From assembly GCA_050084985.1 (NCBI GenBank), contig JBITNC010000002.1, positions 37,510,001-37,574,000 on the forward strand: 64,000 bases of DNA, written 5' to 3'. Of the stretch, positions 12,801 to 24,800 are shown piece after piece (the first letter of the stretch is position 1; each line of letters begins with the position of its first letter). Under the pieces are notes generated by a model. That model saw only the letters and a program-made list of their open reading frames with translations. It was not told the origin of the DNA and did no database searches. The DNA comes from Nageia nagi. Lineage: Eukaryota > Pinophyta. The translations under genes and the position numbers were made by a program.

Positions 12801-15800
12801 ATCCGTGAATTGTTTCTCATGCAGAGAAGCCTCCATTTTTAATGTCACCCTCCTCCCTTGCCGCCCTGAAGTCATGCATTGGGTGGTCAACCATCGACTG
12901 GCCGCCTCACGTGACCTCCACCGCCCTACGTGGCCTCCTTGCTGCCTTGGACTCACTCTGCCGCCCAGCCTCTCACACTCCACGCCACCTTCACCTCCCT
13001 TCTACACACTTTGGTCTCCCCTGCCACCTCTGCCCAGCCTCTCCACCTCCATGAGGCTTACACATGGCCCCTCAAATTTTTTTGTCAAACTCTAGTTGTT
13101 GGGTATTTAATTTTTTTACCCACTACAAATTTGATTTGATTTTTTCTTTAAAGTCTAGGTCAAATTAAATATTTAAGCGATTTTTCCTACAAACCTATGA
13201 TATTTTTAAGTAAACAAAGGCTATATTTACTTAAAATACATACCTTCAAGACCCTTTTTAGGGATAACCCCTTAAGTGAAAAGTAGGGAGGAACCATACT
13301 TAAACACAATTTTTTTAGCATCCAAGTTGTTAACACTTTAAGTAAAAACGGGGGGGATTTTTATAATTTTTTACTTAAATCTTTATGGATCTTGCATGCT
13401 AAATAGATCTTGCATACTAAGTTTAAAATGCATGCCTCTTAACCTTGTTAGGATTAAAGCATGCTTAGTACTTAAAATTTTAAGTTAAATAATGCATGAT
13501 GCATGTTTATTACTTAATTTTAAGTCATAGAATAATACATGTTTAAGTTATGGATTAAATGCTAAGTAGGACTTAGCCTTTGTAAAATTCATTATTTGTG
13601 AACTTGAACAAAAATATGAAAATGTAAAAGTCCTTTGGGGGTTAGTACAAAACCCATTGGACTTGGTTTTGGACTCTTAAGGTTTCAAGTTCGTGTGGAT
13701 GGAGTATTTTCACTTTACTTTATATTTTTGCACATTTGCTTTATACTTGCAAATACACAAAATCTTGAAAGTAACCTCTAAAATGAATACATTCGCACGT
13801 ATTTTTCCACAACATGACTTGTTTGGGGAGCCACGAGGTGAGGATAGGGCAAACTGGAGCCTTTTTAGTCCGAAGACCCAAGTGGTGGTAAATCCATCTT
13901 AATTGCCCCTAAGACCTCTGTTGGATTGGACATAACTCTATTAGGTGGACAAGCATGTGTGTAGTGATACCACATGTCCACACGTCCATTCAAGGATTAT
14001 CCTGATAACCTAGGAGGAAAACTGAAAACCTTAATCAAGATAATTAAAATGGCCGGTCCAAGATACGTCGGATCCTTGGAAAATAGTTAGTACTTCTCCT
14101 TGTGAGAGTATATTACTGACCAAGGTGAACTGGTTGAGGACTGGTAGTACCTGGGCTCCACTTTGCGGGCATCCAGGTGAAGGCCTAATTCTATACAAGA
14201 AAACAACCCCAACTTTATCCTTCTACGGATCGTGGTTAATAAGTTTGCACATGTGGGACATGTTTGCTTATTAGATGTTTTATATGTATAGATGGAAAAT
14301 TGTAAAAGTTTGCATTCTTATTGCATATTTACTCTTTTTTGTAGCAATGGTTGAAACCTTCGTTCCCAAGCATATATTTGACGGTTCCAACTTTGGAATA
14401 TGGGAACCTCGTATGAAAGCCGAGTTACAAGCAAGGAAGCTGTGGCAGACAGTTACTGAAGACTTGGTCGCTCCTACCGATGAGAAGGCTCTTGAAGTAT
14501 ACAACTCAAAGAATGAGTTAGCAACTTCAATGATTTATCGTGCAGTCTCAGATGATGTCCTTCTCATGATCTCTTCATCTACTTCAGCAAAGGAAGCTTG
14601 GGATAGGCTAAAGAAAATTTACCTTGGGTCCAAATTTTCAAGGAGGTTCACCATTCTACAAAAGTTGTTACAATATCGACAAAGTGAAGATGAAAGTGCC
14701 TCCATCTACTTGAACAAAATCATTGACCTCAGGACACAACTGGTTGGTTGTGGGTGCAACTGGATCAATGATGAGTTCATGGTCTTCATCATTCTTCAAA
14801 GCCTTACTACAAAGTTCAGTAACTTTGTCACGGTTATGAAAACAAGGCTCGATGATGAAGAAGATGTCATCTCACTTGATAACCTTTCTAGACTCCTTCT
14901 GAAGCATGAGGAAACTTTGAACAAGAAAATGTTGAACCTTTCTCCAAAGGACAATAGCATTGCTCTAGGAGCAACCAAAACTCCTTTCAAGAAAAAGTTC
15001 AAACATTATAAATTCAAAGATAACAAGTCCTCATCTACCTTCAGGAAGTATGACAAAAAGGGCAACAATAATGGCAACTACAGGAAAAGGAATGACAAAG
15101 CTAGATCAAGCAATCCAACACCTCAGGAAAAGTTTGATGGAAATTGTAACTTTTGTGGCATCTTTGGGCACAAAGAGTATGATTGTCGCAAAAAGAAATT
15201 TGCTCAAAAAGACAAGGGAAATGCAAATGTGAGAAATTTCAATAATAGAAAGAAGAACAAGCATACTACTACTGTTGCCTACTACTCAATGACAAACTAT
15301 TTCAAATGATTGGATTGTTGATTCAGGATGCACTAATCACATGTGTTATGAAAAGGATAAGTTTGAAAACTTTCAAAAGTACAAAAAGGATGCAGTTGTG
15401 ATAGGTGATAATACAATCCTTGATGTTCAAGGAATAGGGAGTGTGAAGATTCATGGAAAGACTCTTGATAATGTCTTTTATGTGCCTAAACTAAGGATGA
15501 ATCTCATCTCCGTAATTCAGATTACAAGGAAAGGATGCTCATTTGAGTTTACCTCACACTCCTGGTGTGTTAAGAAAGGACTTGCCACCTTGATGAAAGG
15601 ATCAGTAAAGGATGACCTTTATATTGTGGATCAAGTACCTTCAAAGATTTGTCTTGCTGCAAATGTTTGTTCAAAGGGTAATCTTTGGCATCAACGATTA
15701 GGGCACCTTAACCACAAGAGTATTCAAGATATGAAAACTCAAGAACCTGTGGAAGGTTTACCTAATATTTCACCCACAATTGGTCTATGTGAAAGGTGCA

Positions 15801-18800
15801 TTCTAGGAAAGATGAATAGGCAAAAGTTTGAAAAAGATAAGGCAACTCAGGCTACTCGTCCTCTTCAGCTTGTGCATTCAGATTTGATGGGTCCATTTCA
15901 GACTAAGTCTCTAGGGGGAGCTTCTTATGTTCTGACCTTCATTGATGACTTCAGTAGGATGACATTTGGTTATCTACTTGAGCACAAGGCTCAAACTTTT
16001 GACAGGTTTAAAGACTTCAAAGCACTTGTTGAAAATCAAACTGATTTTAAGATCAAGATGCTAAGATCTGATAATGGGTGTGACTATAATAGCAATGAGT
16101 TTAACGACTATTGTGTTAAACATGGGATCAAACGGCAATTCACAATCCCTTACACCCCTCAGCAAAATGGAGTTGCTGAAAGGAAGAATCGCACCATTAT
16201 GGAAATGGCAAGATGCATGTTGGGTAACCTTCCTAGTTTCTTATGGGGAGAAGCTGTTCACATTGCTATTCACACCCTAAATAGGTGTCCTACTAAGGCA
16301 GTTGAAGGTAAAACTCTGTATGAAGCATGGACAGGAAAGAAACCTAATCTCTCACACTTCAGAGTCTTCGGTTGTGATGCATTTGCCTTCATTACCTCAG
16401 AGAAAAGAAAGAAGCTAGATAAACGATCAGAAAAATGCATCTTTGTGGGGTATGATAATCAGCATAGAGGTTACAGGCTCTACTCCTCATCCCATAAAAC
16501 AGTCTTTGTTTCTAGGGATGTCAAGTTCAATGAACTTTCTGAGGATACGACCTCTCATGCTGAGGTGTCTGATACAAATGATTCTTCGTCTGCACCTAAC
16601 TGGTTGGATGATCATGTAGAGAAGTCACCACAAGAGCAAAATTCTCCAGCACAGAGAATTACGAGGAGTATGACCTTGAATAACTCTTTATTTGCCAAAA
16701 TTGATAATACGCATGAGCCATCAACCTTCAAAGAAGCTTCCAAGCAAGAGTGTTGGATGGAAGCTATGAAAGTTGAGTATGAGGCGCTCATGAAAAATGA
16801 AACTTGGGATTTGGTTCCTTATCCCAATGAGAAAAAAGTGATTGGCAATAAATGAATATACAAGGTCAAGTACAATTCTGATAGAAAAATTGAAAAATAC
16901 AAAGCAAGGTTAGTGGCCAAAGGATTCGCTCAGAAATATGGTATTGATTATGAGGAAACCTTTGCTCCTGTGGCCAAGATGCCTACTGTCAGAATAATCC
17001 TTGCTCTTTCTGCAGCTCAAGGATGGAAAGCTTTTCAACTTGATGTCAAGAGTGCATTTCTCAATAGTGACTTGGATGTTGAAATCTACATGAATCAACC
17101 AGAAGGATTTATTCCAGAAGGAAAAGAGTCTCTTGTGTGCAAACTAAAGAAGTCTTTGTATGGACTTAAGCAAGCACCTAGAGCATGGTACAAGAAAATT
17201 TCAGGATTCTTTGCAGATATTGGTTTTTCCAAGTGCTTCTCAGATTCAGATCTCTATGTACTCAATCAAGGAAAAGACGTGGTCTTAATTCTCCTTTATG
17301 TGGATGATCTTCTCATAACTGGCAATAATATTGAAATCATCCAAGAGTGCATCTCCAAACTAAAGGAAACATTTGAAATGACTGATCTAGGTCTATTGCA
17401 TTACTATCTTGGGATGCAAGTATACCAACACAAAGATTGTACGTATCTTAGTCAATCTAAGTATATATCAGACATCTTGCAATTGATTGGTAGTCTTCTG
17501 TATCTGACTATCTCTCGTCCTGATATTGCCTTTGCAGTGAATCTGATGGCATGATTCATGCAAAAACCATATGTTGAACACCTCAATGCTATTAAGCAAA
17601 TCTTGAGGTATGTCGCATGGACAAAGGATCTTGCTCTTAAGTATTCCAAAGTGCCCTCGATTGTTCTCTCAGGGTTCTCAGATTCTGATTATGAGGGAGA
17701 TAGAGATGACAGAAAATCAACCTCTGCATATGTGTTTAGCATTGGTTCAGGTGCTATCTCTTGGGCTTCCAAGAAGCAACCTACTGTGACTCTTTCTACC
17801 ACTGAAGCCGAATATCGAGCCATGTCTGTTGCCGCCCAAGACGCTATTTGGCTGAGGCATCTTCTGAACGAAATTGGGTATAAGCAAAATGGCCCATCTC
17901 TTATTTTGTCAGACAATCAATCGGCTATCTCTTTGGCTAAGAATCCTGTGTTCCATCAAAGAACCAAACATATGGAAATCCAAGCCCATTTTATCAGGGA
18001 GAAGGTTCTAGATGACATCATACACTTGCAGTATTGTCCATCTACTGAAAAATCCGCTGATTTGTTCACCAAGCCCCTTCCTGAAGCTCAGTTCAGCAAG
18101 TTTAAGGATTCTCTAGGGTTGGTGAAGTTGCCCTCAAGGGGGAGTGAAGTTTAAACTTTTGTTAGTGATGACAACTTCACCTCTAAGAGGCCTGTTTGAT
18201 TGTACATTCTATACCTCCGTGGTAAGTTTGCTCTGCGTGACAAACTTATTGTACAATTGTTGTTATAGAGTGTTGATTATTTTATACCTCAATGGTAAGT
18301 TTGCTCTACGTGACAAACTTGTTGTACATTTTATACCTCCGTGGTAAGTTTGCTCTACGTGAGAAACTTGTTGTACAAATTTTGAGCATATAATTAATAT
18401 ACCTCCGTGGTAAGTTCGCTCTGCGTGAGGAACTTGTTGTACATTCTATACCTCCATGGTGAGTTTGCTCTGCATGAGAAACTTGTTGTACAATTTTTAT
18501 GATCTATTAAAAATCAACACATGTCTATATACAACAGGTGACTATGAGTGATGGCTTGGCATCTCCGTGATGGCTTATAGTGCACCATTGATCAGTTATT
18601 TATAAGATGGCATTATTTGATTCTTTTATTTTGAATATATAATGCATCTAACTGATTTTGTTCATGAGTTGCTTGTAGCATGCAGGATCTTCTTCAAAAA
18701 TGCAGGTTACTCACCTTGTGTAAGCAAGCTCATGGAGACTCACATGTCAGCTTAAAGTTGATCGACTACTATGTACAGTGAAACTAGTTGTGGTTAATGA

Positions 18801-21800
18801 TTGTATTGTAAACCATTTTTGTCAAATGGTAATGTAGTGAGTCTCATACTAGTTCTCAAAAAGATTCTCAAATATGTAAATGTTCTCATCTCCACTTGTA
18901 TCTCTATGGAGGAGAACTCTCTCTTACTCTCTCTCTTCTCTCTTCTACGCTCTATCCCAATATTGCATTAAGGGGGAGTGTTAGAATTTGTAATGAAATA
19001 TTGTGAATATCTAAACTCCTTGTAAATTCAATTAATCACTTAAGGGTATGTAGATACCTTAAGGGATTAATTGAATTCTTTAATATGTATACTTTGACTT
19101 TACCAAAGTGGTTAGTTGGTAGGTTAAAGTTAGGTGATACATTTATTGTAACCCTAACCTTACCCTTGGGTTAAAGGGAGGTTAGGGAGGTGCTCTCAAG
19201 CTATAAATAGAGGGCCTCTCCTCTTGTAACATAACTAAGTTTTTGGAGTAAGATTACTCTACTAGTTGTGTAGGAGAGGAAGAGAATAGTTGTAAGAGGG
19301 GCATACTTGAGAATTGAGATACTAGTTGTGGATGTACTCCCAAGGAGGGAGGAACCACATTACACTTGTGTTATCTTGTGTGATTGTGTTATCTTGTGTA
19401 TGATTGAGTTTTCTAGTCTTAGGTCCTTGAGAATTTGTTTAGATCTAGTTTAAATCCTTCAAAATATCTTACTGAAATCTGGTAACACCAGAATAGGGGC
19501 TTTTAACATCTTTTTTTTCAATATTTCAAAACTCTCAGTTGCTACCTTAGTCTATACAAAATCCTTCCCCTTTGTGCATTTAGTTATAGGGGCAGCTATA
19601 CTGCTAAAGTTCCTAATGAACTTTCTGTAAAAGGTAGCTAAGCCATGAAAGCTCCTTACTTTTGTTATAGTTCATGGAATAGGCCACTCCAAAATTGTCT
19701 TCACTCTTTCATCATCCATCCTCATGCCATCTCTAGAGATTACAAATCCCAAAAACACTAAACTATCATGAAGAAATCTACATTTCTTTAAATTGACATA
19801 TAGTTTCTCCTTCCTTAGCACATATAACACCAATTTCAGATGTAACAAATGCTCTTCTTCACTTTTACTATAAATCAAGATATCATCAAAATACACAACT
19901 ACAAACTTACCATTATATTCCCGCAGTACTCTATTCATCAATCGCATAAATGTACTGGGTGCATTAGATAATCTGAATGGCATCACCATCCACTCATACA
20001 ACCCATCTTTTGTCTTAAAAGTTGTCTTCCATTCATCACCTTCTCGAATTCTGATCTAGTAGTAACCACTCCGCAGATCAATTTTACTTCCATTCATCAC
20101 CTTCGCGAATTCTGATCTAGTAGTAACCACTTCGCAGATCAATTTTACTAAAGTATTTGCTCCAGCCAATCTATCCATCATGTCATCCACTCTTGGCATA
20201 GGGTATCGATACTTTATTGTGATCTTGTTTATGGCTCTATTGTCCACACACATCCTCCATGAACCATCTTTTTTTGGGGTTAGCAATGCTGGAGTCGCAC
20301 ATGGACTCATACTCTCCTTGACTAAGCCCTTCCTTATCAAATCTGTTACTTGCCTACTCAACTCTGCATTCTATGTTGGGTTCAATCGATAAGCTTCTTG
20401 ATTTGGAAGTGTTGATCCTGGGATCAAATCCACGTGATGTTGAATATCCCTCTTTGGTGGCAACCCATCTGGCAACTCCTCTGGTGTGACATCTTCATAT
20501 TATTTTAGCAACTGAGCTGCTACTGCATGTATAACCACTTCCTCTATTTCTAGCTTCCTAGCTGTTAAGGCATAATAGAAGCTAGCTTCCTTAATTGCTG
20601 TAAGAAACTCATAAGTTGCCAACAAACTCTCGCTCATTCCATCCTCCTTTAAAGGCACAAGAACCACCTTCACACCATCCTTCCAAAATGTGTGAGTATT
20701 CTTTCTACCATTATGATCAAAATCCCTATCATATTGCCAAGGTCTCCCCAACAGAATGTGACATGCATCCATCAGGATCACATCACACCACACTTCATCC
20801 TTGTAAAATTTCCCAATCGAGAAGTTGACCAAACACCTCTTATCAATGGTTATTGTATTTTTTTTCTTAATCCATGAAACACAACAGGGGTTTGGATGTT
20901 TTTCACATTTTAGATTTAATTTATCAACCATGATAACAGAGACCAAATTTTCACAACTAACCCCATCAATGACCATGTTACATACCATTCCTCCTGAGGT
21001 GCATCTTGTGTAAAAAATATTATTATGCAACCAAGAATCTCCATCATCTTCTTCTTGCATGCTTACCTTGTCTGGAATAATGAGGGTTCTTCGTATCATG
21101 AGGATCTCACCCATATCTGCAGTGAATTCTGTCTCAATCTCTTCCTCTTCTTCAACTAAGGCGACCCTTGTTTGTCCCCTTTCTTCTACATCATACTGAG
21201 GGTAGTCGAATTCTTTATGACCTTCCTCTCCACATATATAACAGATGAATGGCTTCCATGGTCCATTCCCCATCCTTCCTCCACCATTCCCTCTTCCTCT
21301 CAGATACCCTCTTACTCTTTGGGAGGTATCTTGACCTTGTCCCGCTTGATCCTCCTTTTTTGGAAAATGTTGATGATTCTCCTTTGGAGAAATTAAATCC
21401 ACCACGCCCTCGATTTGAAGAAGGTGTTGATCCTTTCTTTCCCCCTCTATTAACCCTCTTAAGCTTCTCCTCGGCTCTCAGGGCCATTTGGTATGTATCT
21501 TCTACAGTAAGAGTACAATGCATACTTATCTCATCTTGAATAGAAAAACTTAGGCCATTCACATACCTTGCAACTCTTTGCTCATCCGTCTCATTATGCT
21601 CCACCCGAATGGATAATTTATAAGACTCGTTAGTCTAATCTTCAACAATATGTTCTCTCTGTCGAAGATTCTGAAATTTACGAAATAAGGTCTGGGAATA
21701 ATCTACATGAATAAATTTCTCTTGTAACTTCTTCATCTTGGCCCAAGCCCTGATCTTCTCTTTTCCCTTTCTCTGTCGTGAAGCCTGCAGATGATCTCCC

Positions 21801-24800
21801 AAATCAATACATGCCCCTTTAACTTCGTGCATGCAAGCTTCACCTTCTTATCCTCAGCTAGATTACCCCATTCAAAGTATTTCTCCATGCTATTTACCCA
21901 ATCGATCAACTCCTCTGGTTTCAACCCACCAGCATACTCGAAAACCTCGATCTTGATCCATCTCCGTTTCCTCTTATCCCTTCCAAGGCTTGGATTAGCC
22001 TATTCTTGAAGCGTTGTCCCACTTCTTCCTGATGTAGGGGTTCTCCCTCCACCTCAACATTAGGTACATCTTCCCCAAACATGCTCTCACTGTTAGATCC
22101 AGGATTTGAGCAGGCACGAGGTCTCTTCTCCCCCATACAGTTAATCGCACCAGTTAACCGCGCTATTTCTGCATGCAGGTCCTCTATCTACCTATTCATG
22201 TGGGCATAGTCACTCGCTACACCCCTCCCTACACCCCCAGCTTGTCTTCTAGGTGGCATCTTCCCTCCACTAGCGAGATCACACCCGCTCTGATACCAGA
22301 TGATGTGAATTCAGCTACAAGATACCAACAAAATGGGTTCCAATAACAAAAATGTATTAACACAGAAGAAAACCTTTAAATAATCCTCTTCTCATTTCCG
22401 AATTCACAATACCTTTGTTAGGTCTATTACAATAGCTAATATAGAAAGAAGAAGACTCTCCCTCAAAATTAACAAACAATCTAAAACTAGGACATTACTA
22501 AAAATAGAAACTTTCTAAAGAGAGAAAGATAGAAAGTTTCTAAAAATAGAAAGTTCCTCGGATTACAACCAATCTTGGCATACAAGCCTAGTCAACATAG
22601 ACTAAGCCGTTTCCCAATTTATTCTCCTAAACAAATTCTACAACAAAAGATATTAAAGTCTACTTATTGGAAAATCTTGAAAACTGACACTAAAAGCTAA
22701 TTTTGAGGCACTAAATGATGGATTTAGGCCGATTGAAAAACTTTTCATTTGGGGACATCCCTGCTAAAGGAGGTGGCAGCCGAATCATGAAAACCTATAT
22801 CTAGGTCTCCTCAAAATTTCAAGACGATCCAATGGTCAAATCAAAAATTATGATCATTTGAAGGTACATCATGAGCCAAGAGTATGCGCATATCATCACG
22901 TTCAAGGAGTTCACTAAGTGGCTAGTGAAGAGATTCGATTGAAATAAGGAGAACAACTACTTCCGAGACTTGAATTCTCTAAGGCAGATGAAGATAGTGG
23001 ACGAGTTTGTGACTGAGTTTCAGAAACTCACGATGATGATCCACCACATTCCAAAAGAGAGGCTAACATTCCTCTTCATCAAAGGTTTGACGGAGCCACT
23101 GAGAGGGATGGTCAAGGTTTCCTACCATAGGACCTTGGATGATGCCATTCGGGCAGCGTATGACTTAAAGCCTACCATGAAATCCCTTAGGGGAGGATAG
23201 ACCAACAAGGCACCACCAAGTCAAAGGATGTTCGAAGGGCCTAGCAAGGCCAAGGCACCTCCCATGCCTAGATTGGACCAGTTGAATGCGGCTACCAGGA
23301 AGAAGCTAAGAGAAGAGGGCAAGTGCTTCTATTGCAAGAATTCTTGGGAGCCCGAACACTGTTACTTGGGTAAGGGGCAAGTGCCCTTCATTGAAGTGTA
23401 TTCTGAGGGAAGTTTGGAGGAGTTGGAGCTGGAATTGAACGAAGGGTTGGATGACTCATGGCTGCTACGTGCGGAGGGCAGGTTATGAGCATGGTGGCTT
23501 CACTCCACAAGGTGAAGAAGTTTCTGACACTGAAGCTAATTGGGCAAGCATGTGGCCAAGACATCATGGTGATGATAGACCCTGGAGCCTCCCACAAATT
23601 CATCGACATCAACTTTGTTGAGAGGAAGGATTTGAAGACTAAGGGTTTTGAAGGCATTCGAGTTTCCAATGCTAATGGAAAGCTCATGTTGGTGGATTAG
23701 ATTGTAGAAAGGCTTGGAGTCAAATTGTAGGGTTGTGTGGTGAGGGAGGACTTCTACCTCTATCCACTCAAGGGACATCCACATATCATCCTTGGAGTGC
23801 AATGGTTGTTTGAGTTGGGTGATATTCACACCAACTACCAAAACCTTACTATGAGGTTTGAGATAGATGGGGTTGAATACACACTACAGGGATTGCGAGA
23901 TGAGGACACACAGAAGACCAATAACCAACTGGAGTTGGTAGAGTTGGATGTGGAGGAAAGACAAGTAGCCACGTTGGGGGTTCAAGGAGGTGGGACCCCA
24001 CGTTGAGCACAAACATGACCAGAGAAACCACGTTGGGTGCCCAAGGAGGTTGGGATCCCATGTTGATTTTTGGGGAGGCAAGAGTAACCACATCAAGGGT
24101 CTAGGAGTTTTGGAACCCTACATTGAGATTTGGGGAGACCATCATTGTTGAGAGTGATCGGAATCCTGAGATGGACCTAGGCCCAACACATTTTATGCTG
24201 ACAATTATTTTCCGTAGGTTCTTGGAGGTACAAATCAATGTGGGAATGCATTCACTACCATGGCTAAGAAGGTTCTTCCACGAACATATGCTGAGGGAGG
24301 AGTATCTTGGCAAGCTCAAGAGTTTGCAAATCGCAGAAGTGTTCAGATCGAAGAATCCACTGCAGCAAGAAGGATTAGAAGTCACAACAATTTTCCAAAG
24401 AAGGGTAGTGCAGCTGAAGGCACCAAAGGATTCTTGGAAGACAATCCATAGTTGTCTCTTACCATTGCTTAAGGGTAAGCAATTCAAGAGGGAGGCTTTG
24501 TGATGTCCCATCTGAACCAATGATCAATTGTATCATGGCCCTTTGTATTCTAGTCTTTGTTCATGTTCATGTTGTGTATGTGTAACTCAAGTAGGAGATT
24601 ATGGTCGGTGGACCCTATTGTGAGCCCAGTAATGGGACGTCTCCCCATAAGTAGTGATGTGTGTTGTGATGGGTTATCCCAGATTATGGGAATCCCAATG
24701 TGTTGTGTGTAGTTCATGGGTGATCCTGTATTGTGGAAATCCCAAGGTAGTCATGGGTCATGCATGTTGGAGGTGCACGGAGGAGTGGTCCAGCATTGGG

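Larger units (their letters stand above)
10584..19461 (+). mobile_element. Copia-1: Ty1/copia LTR retrotransposon, 8878 bp, young LTRs but broken ORFs
   Basis: LTRs 10584-11066 and 18979-19461 are both 483 bp, TGTTAG...CCTTCA, with six substitutions by hand comparison. The 5-bp target duplication AAATA is intact. PBS at 11069-11080, purine tracts at about 18138 and 18970. Gag (14347-15309) and pol (15302-18154) are in copia order: protease, integrase, RT, RNase H. Unusual features are a 3.2-kb leader carrying host-gene fragments (12022-13100), a hairpin array in the 3' UTR, a gag/pol frame change near 15300, two in-frame stops and an internal deletion between RT and RNase H. It is the youngest element of the nest and was probably mobilised by another copy's proteins. 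Confidence 0.95.
8141..22871 (-). mobile_element. Gypsy-2: Ty3/gypsy chromovirus relic (minus strand), interrupted by copia-1
   Basis: LTRs lie at 8141-8715 and 22304-22871 (plus-strand reading TGTGAATT...GTACATCA). The minus-strand order is 5' LTR (22871-22304), PBS (22298-22287), gag, protease, RT, RNase H, integrase, chromodomain, purine tract (8726-8716), 3' LTR. This protein order is that of Ty3/gypsy elements, and the C-terminal chromodomain marks a chromovirus. It sits inside gypsy-1 gag between WWHHGMVN and SQEYAHII. No convincing 5-bp target duplication remains. Frameshifts, stops, a 61-bp tandem duplication in RT and the copia-1 insertion in RNase H make it inactive. Confidence 0.88.

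Noticed and set aside
12357-12983. Several minus-strand open frames in the copia-1 leader
   Set aside because: Overlap the captured block. The WD40 and PPR-like signals are on the plus strand, and the minus frames match nothing I know.
18198-18491. Repeat array as a CRISPR
   Set aside because: Plant nuclear context, units nearly contiguous with no unique spacers, lies in a retrotransposon 3' UTR.
8128-22876. A 5-bp target duplication for gypsy-2
   Set aside because: ATTAA on the left and TGAGC on the right do not match. The ends are set by LTR comparison only.
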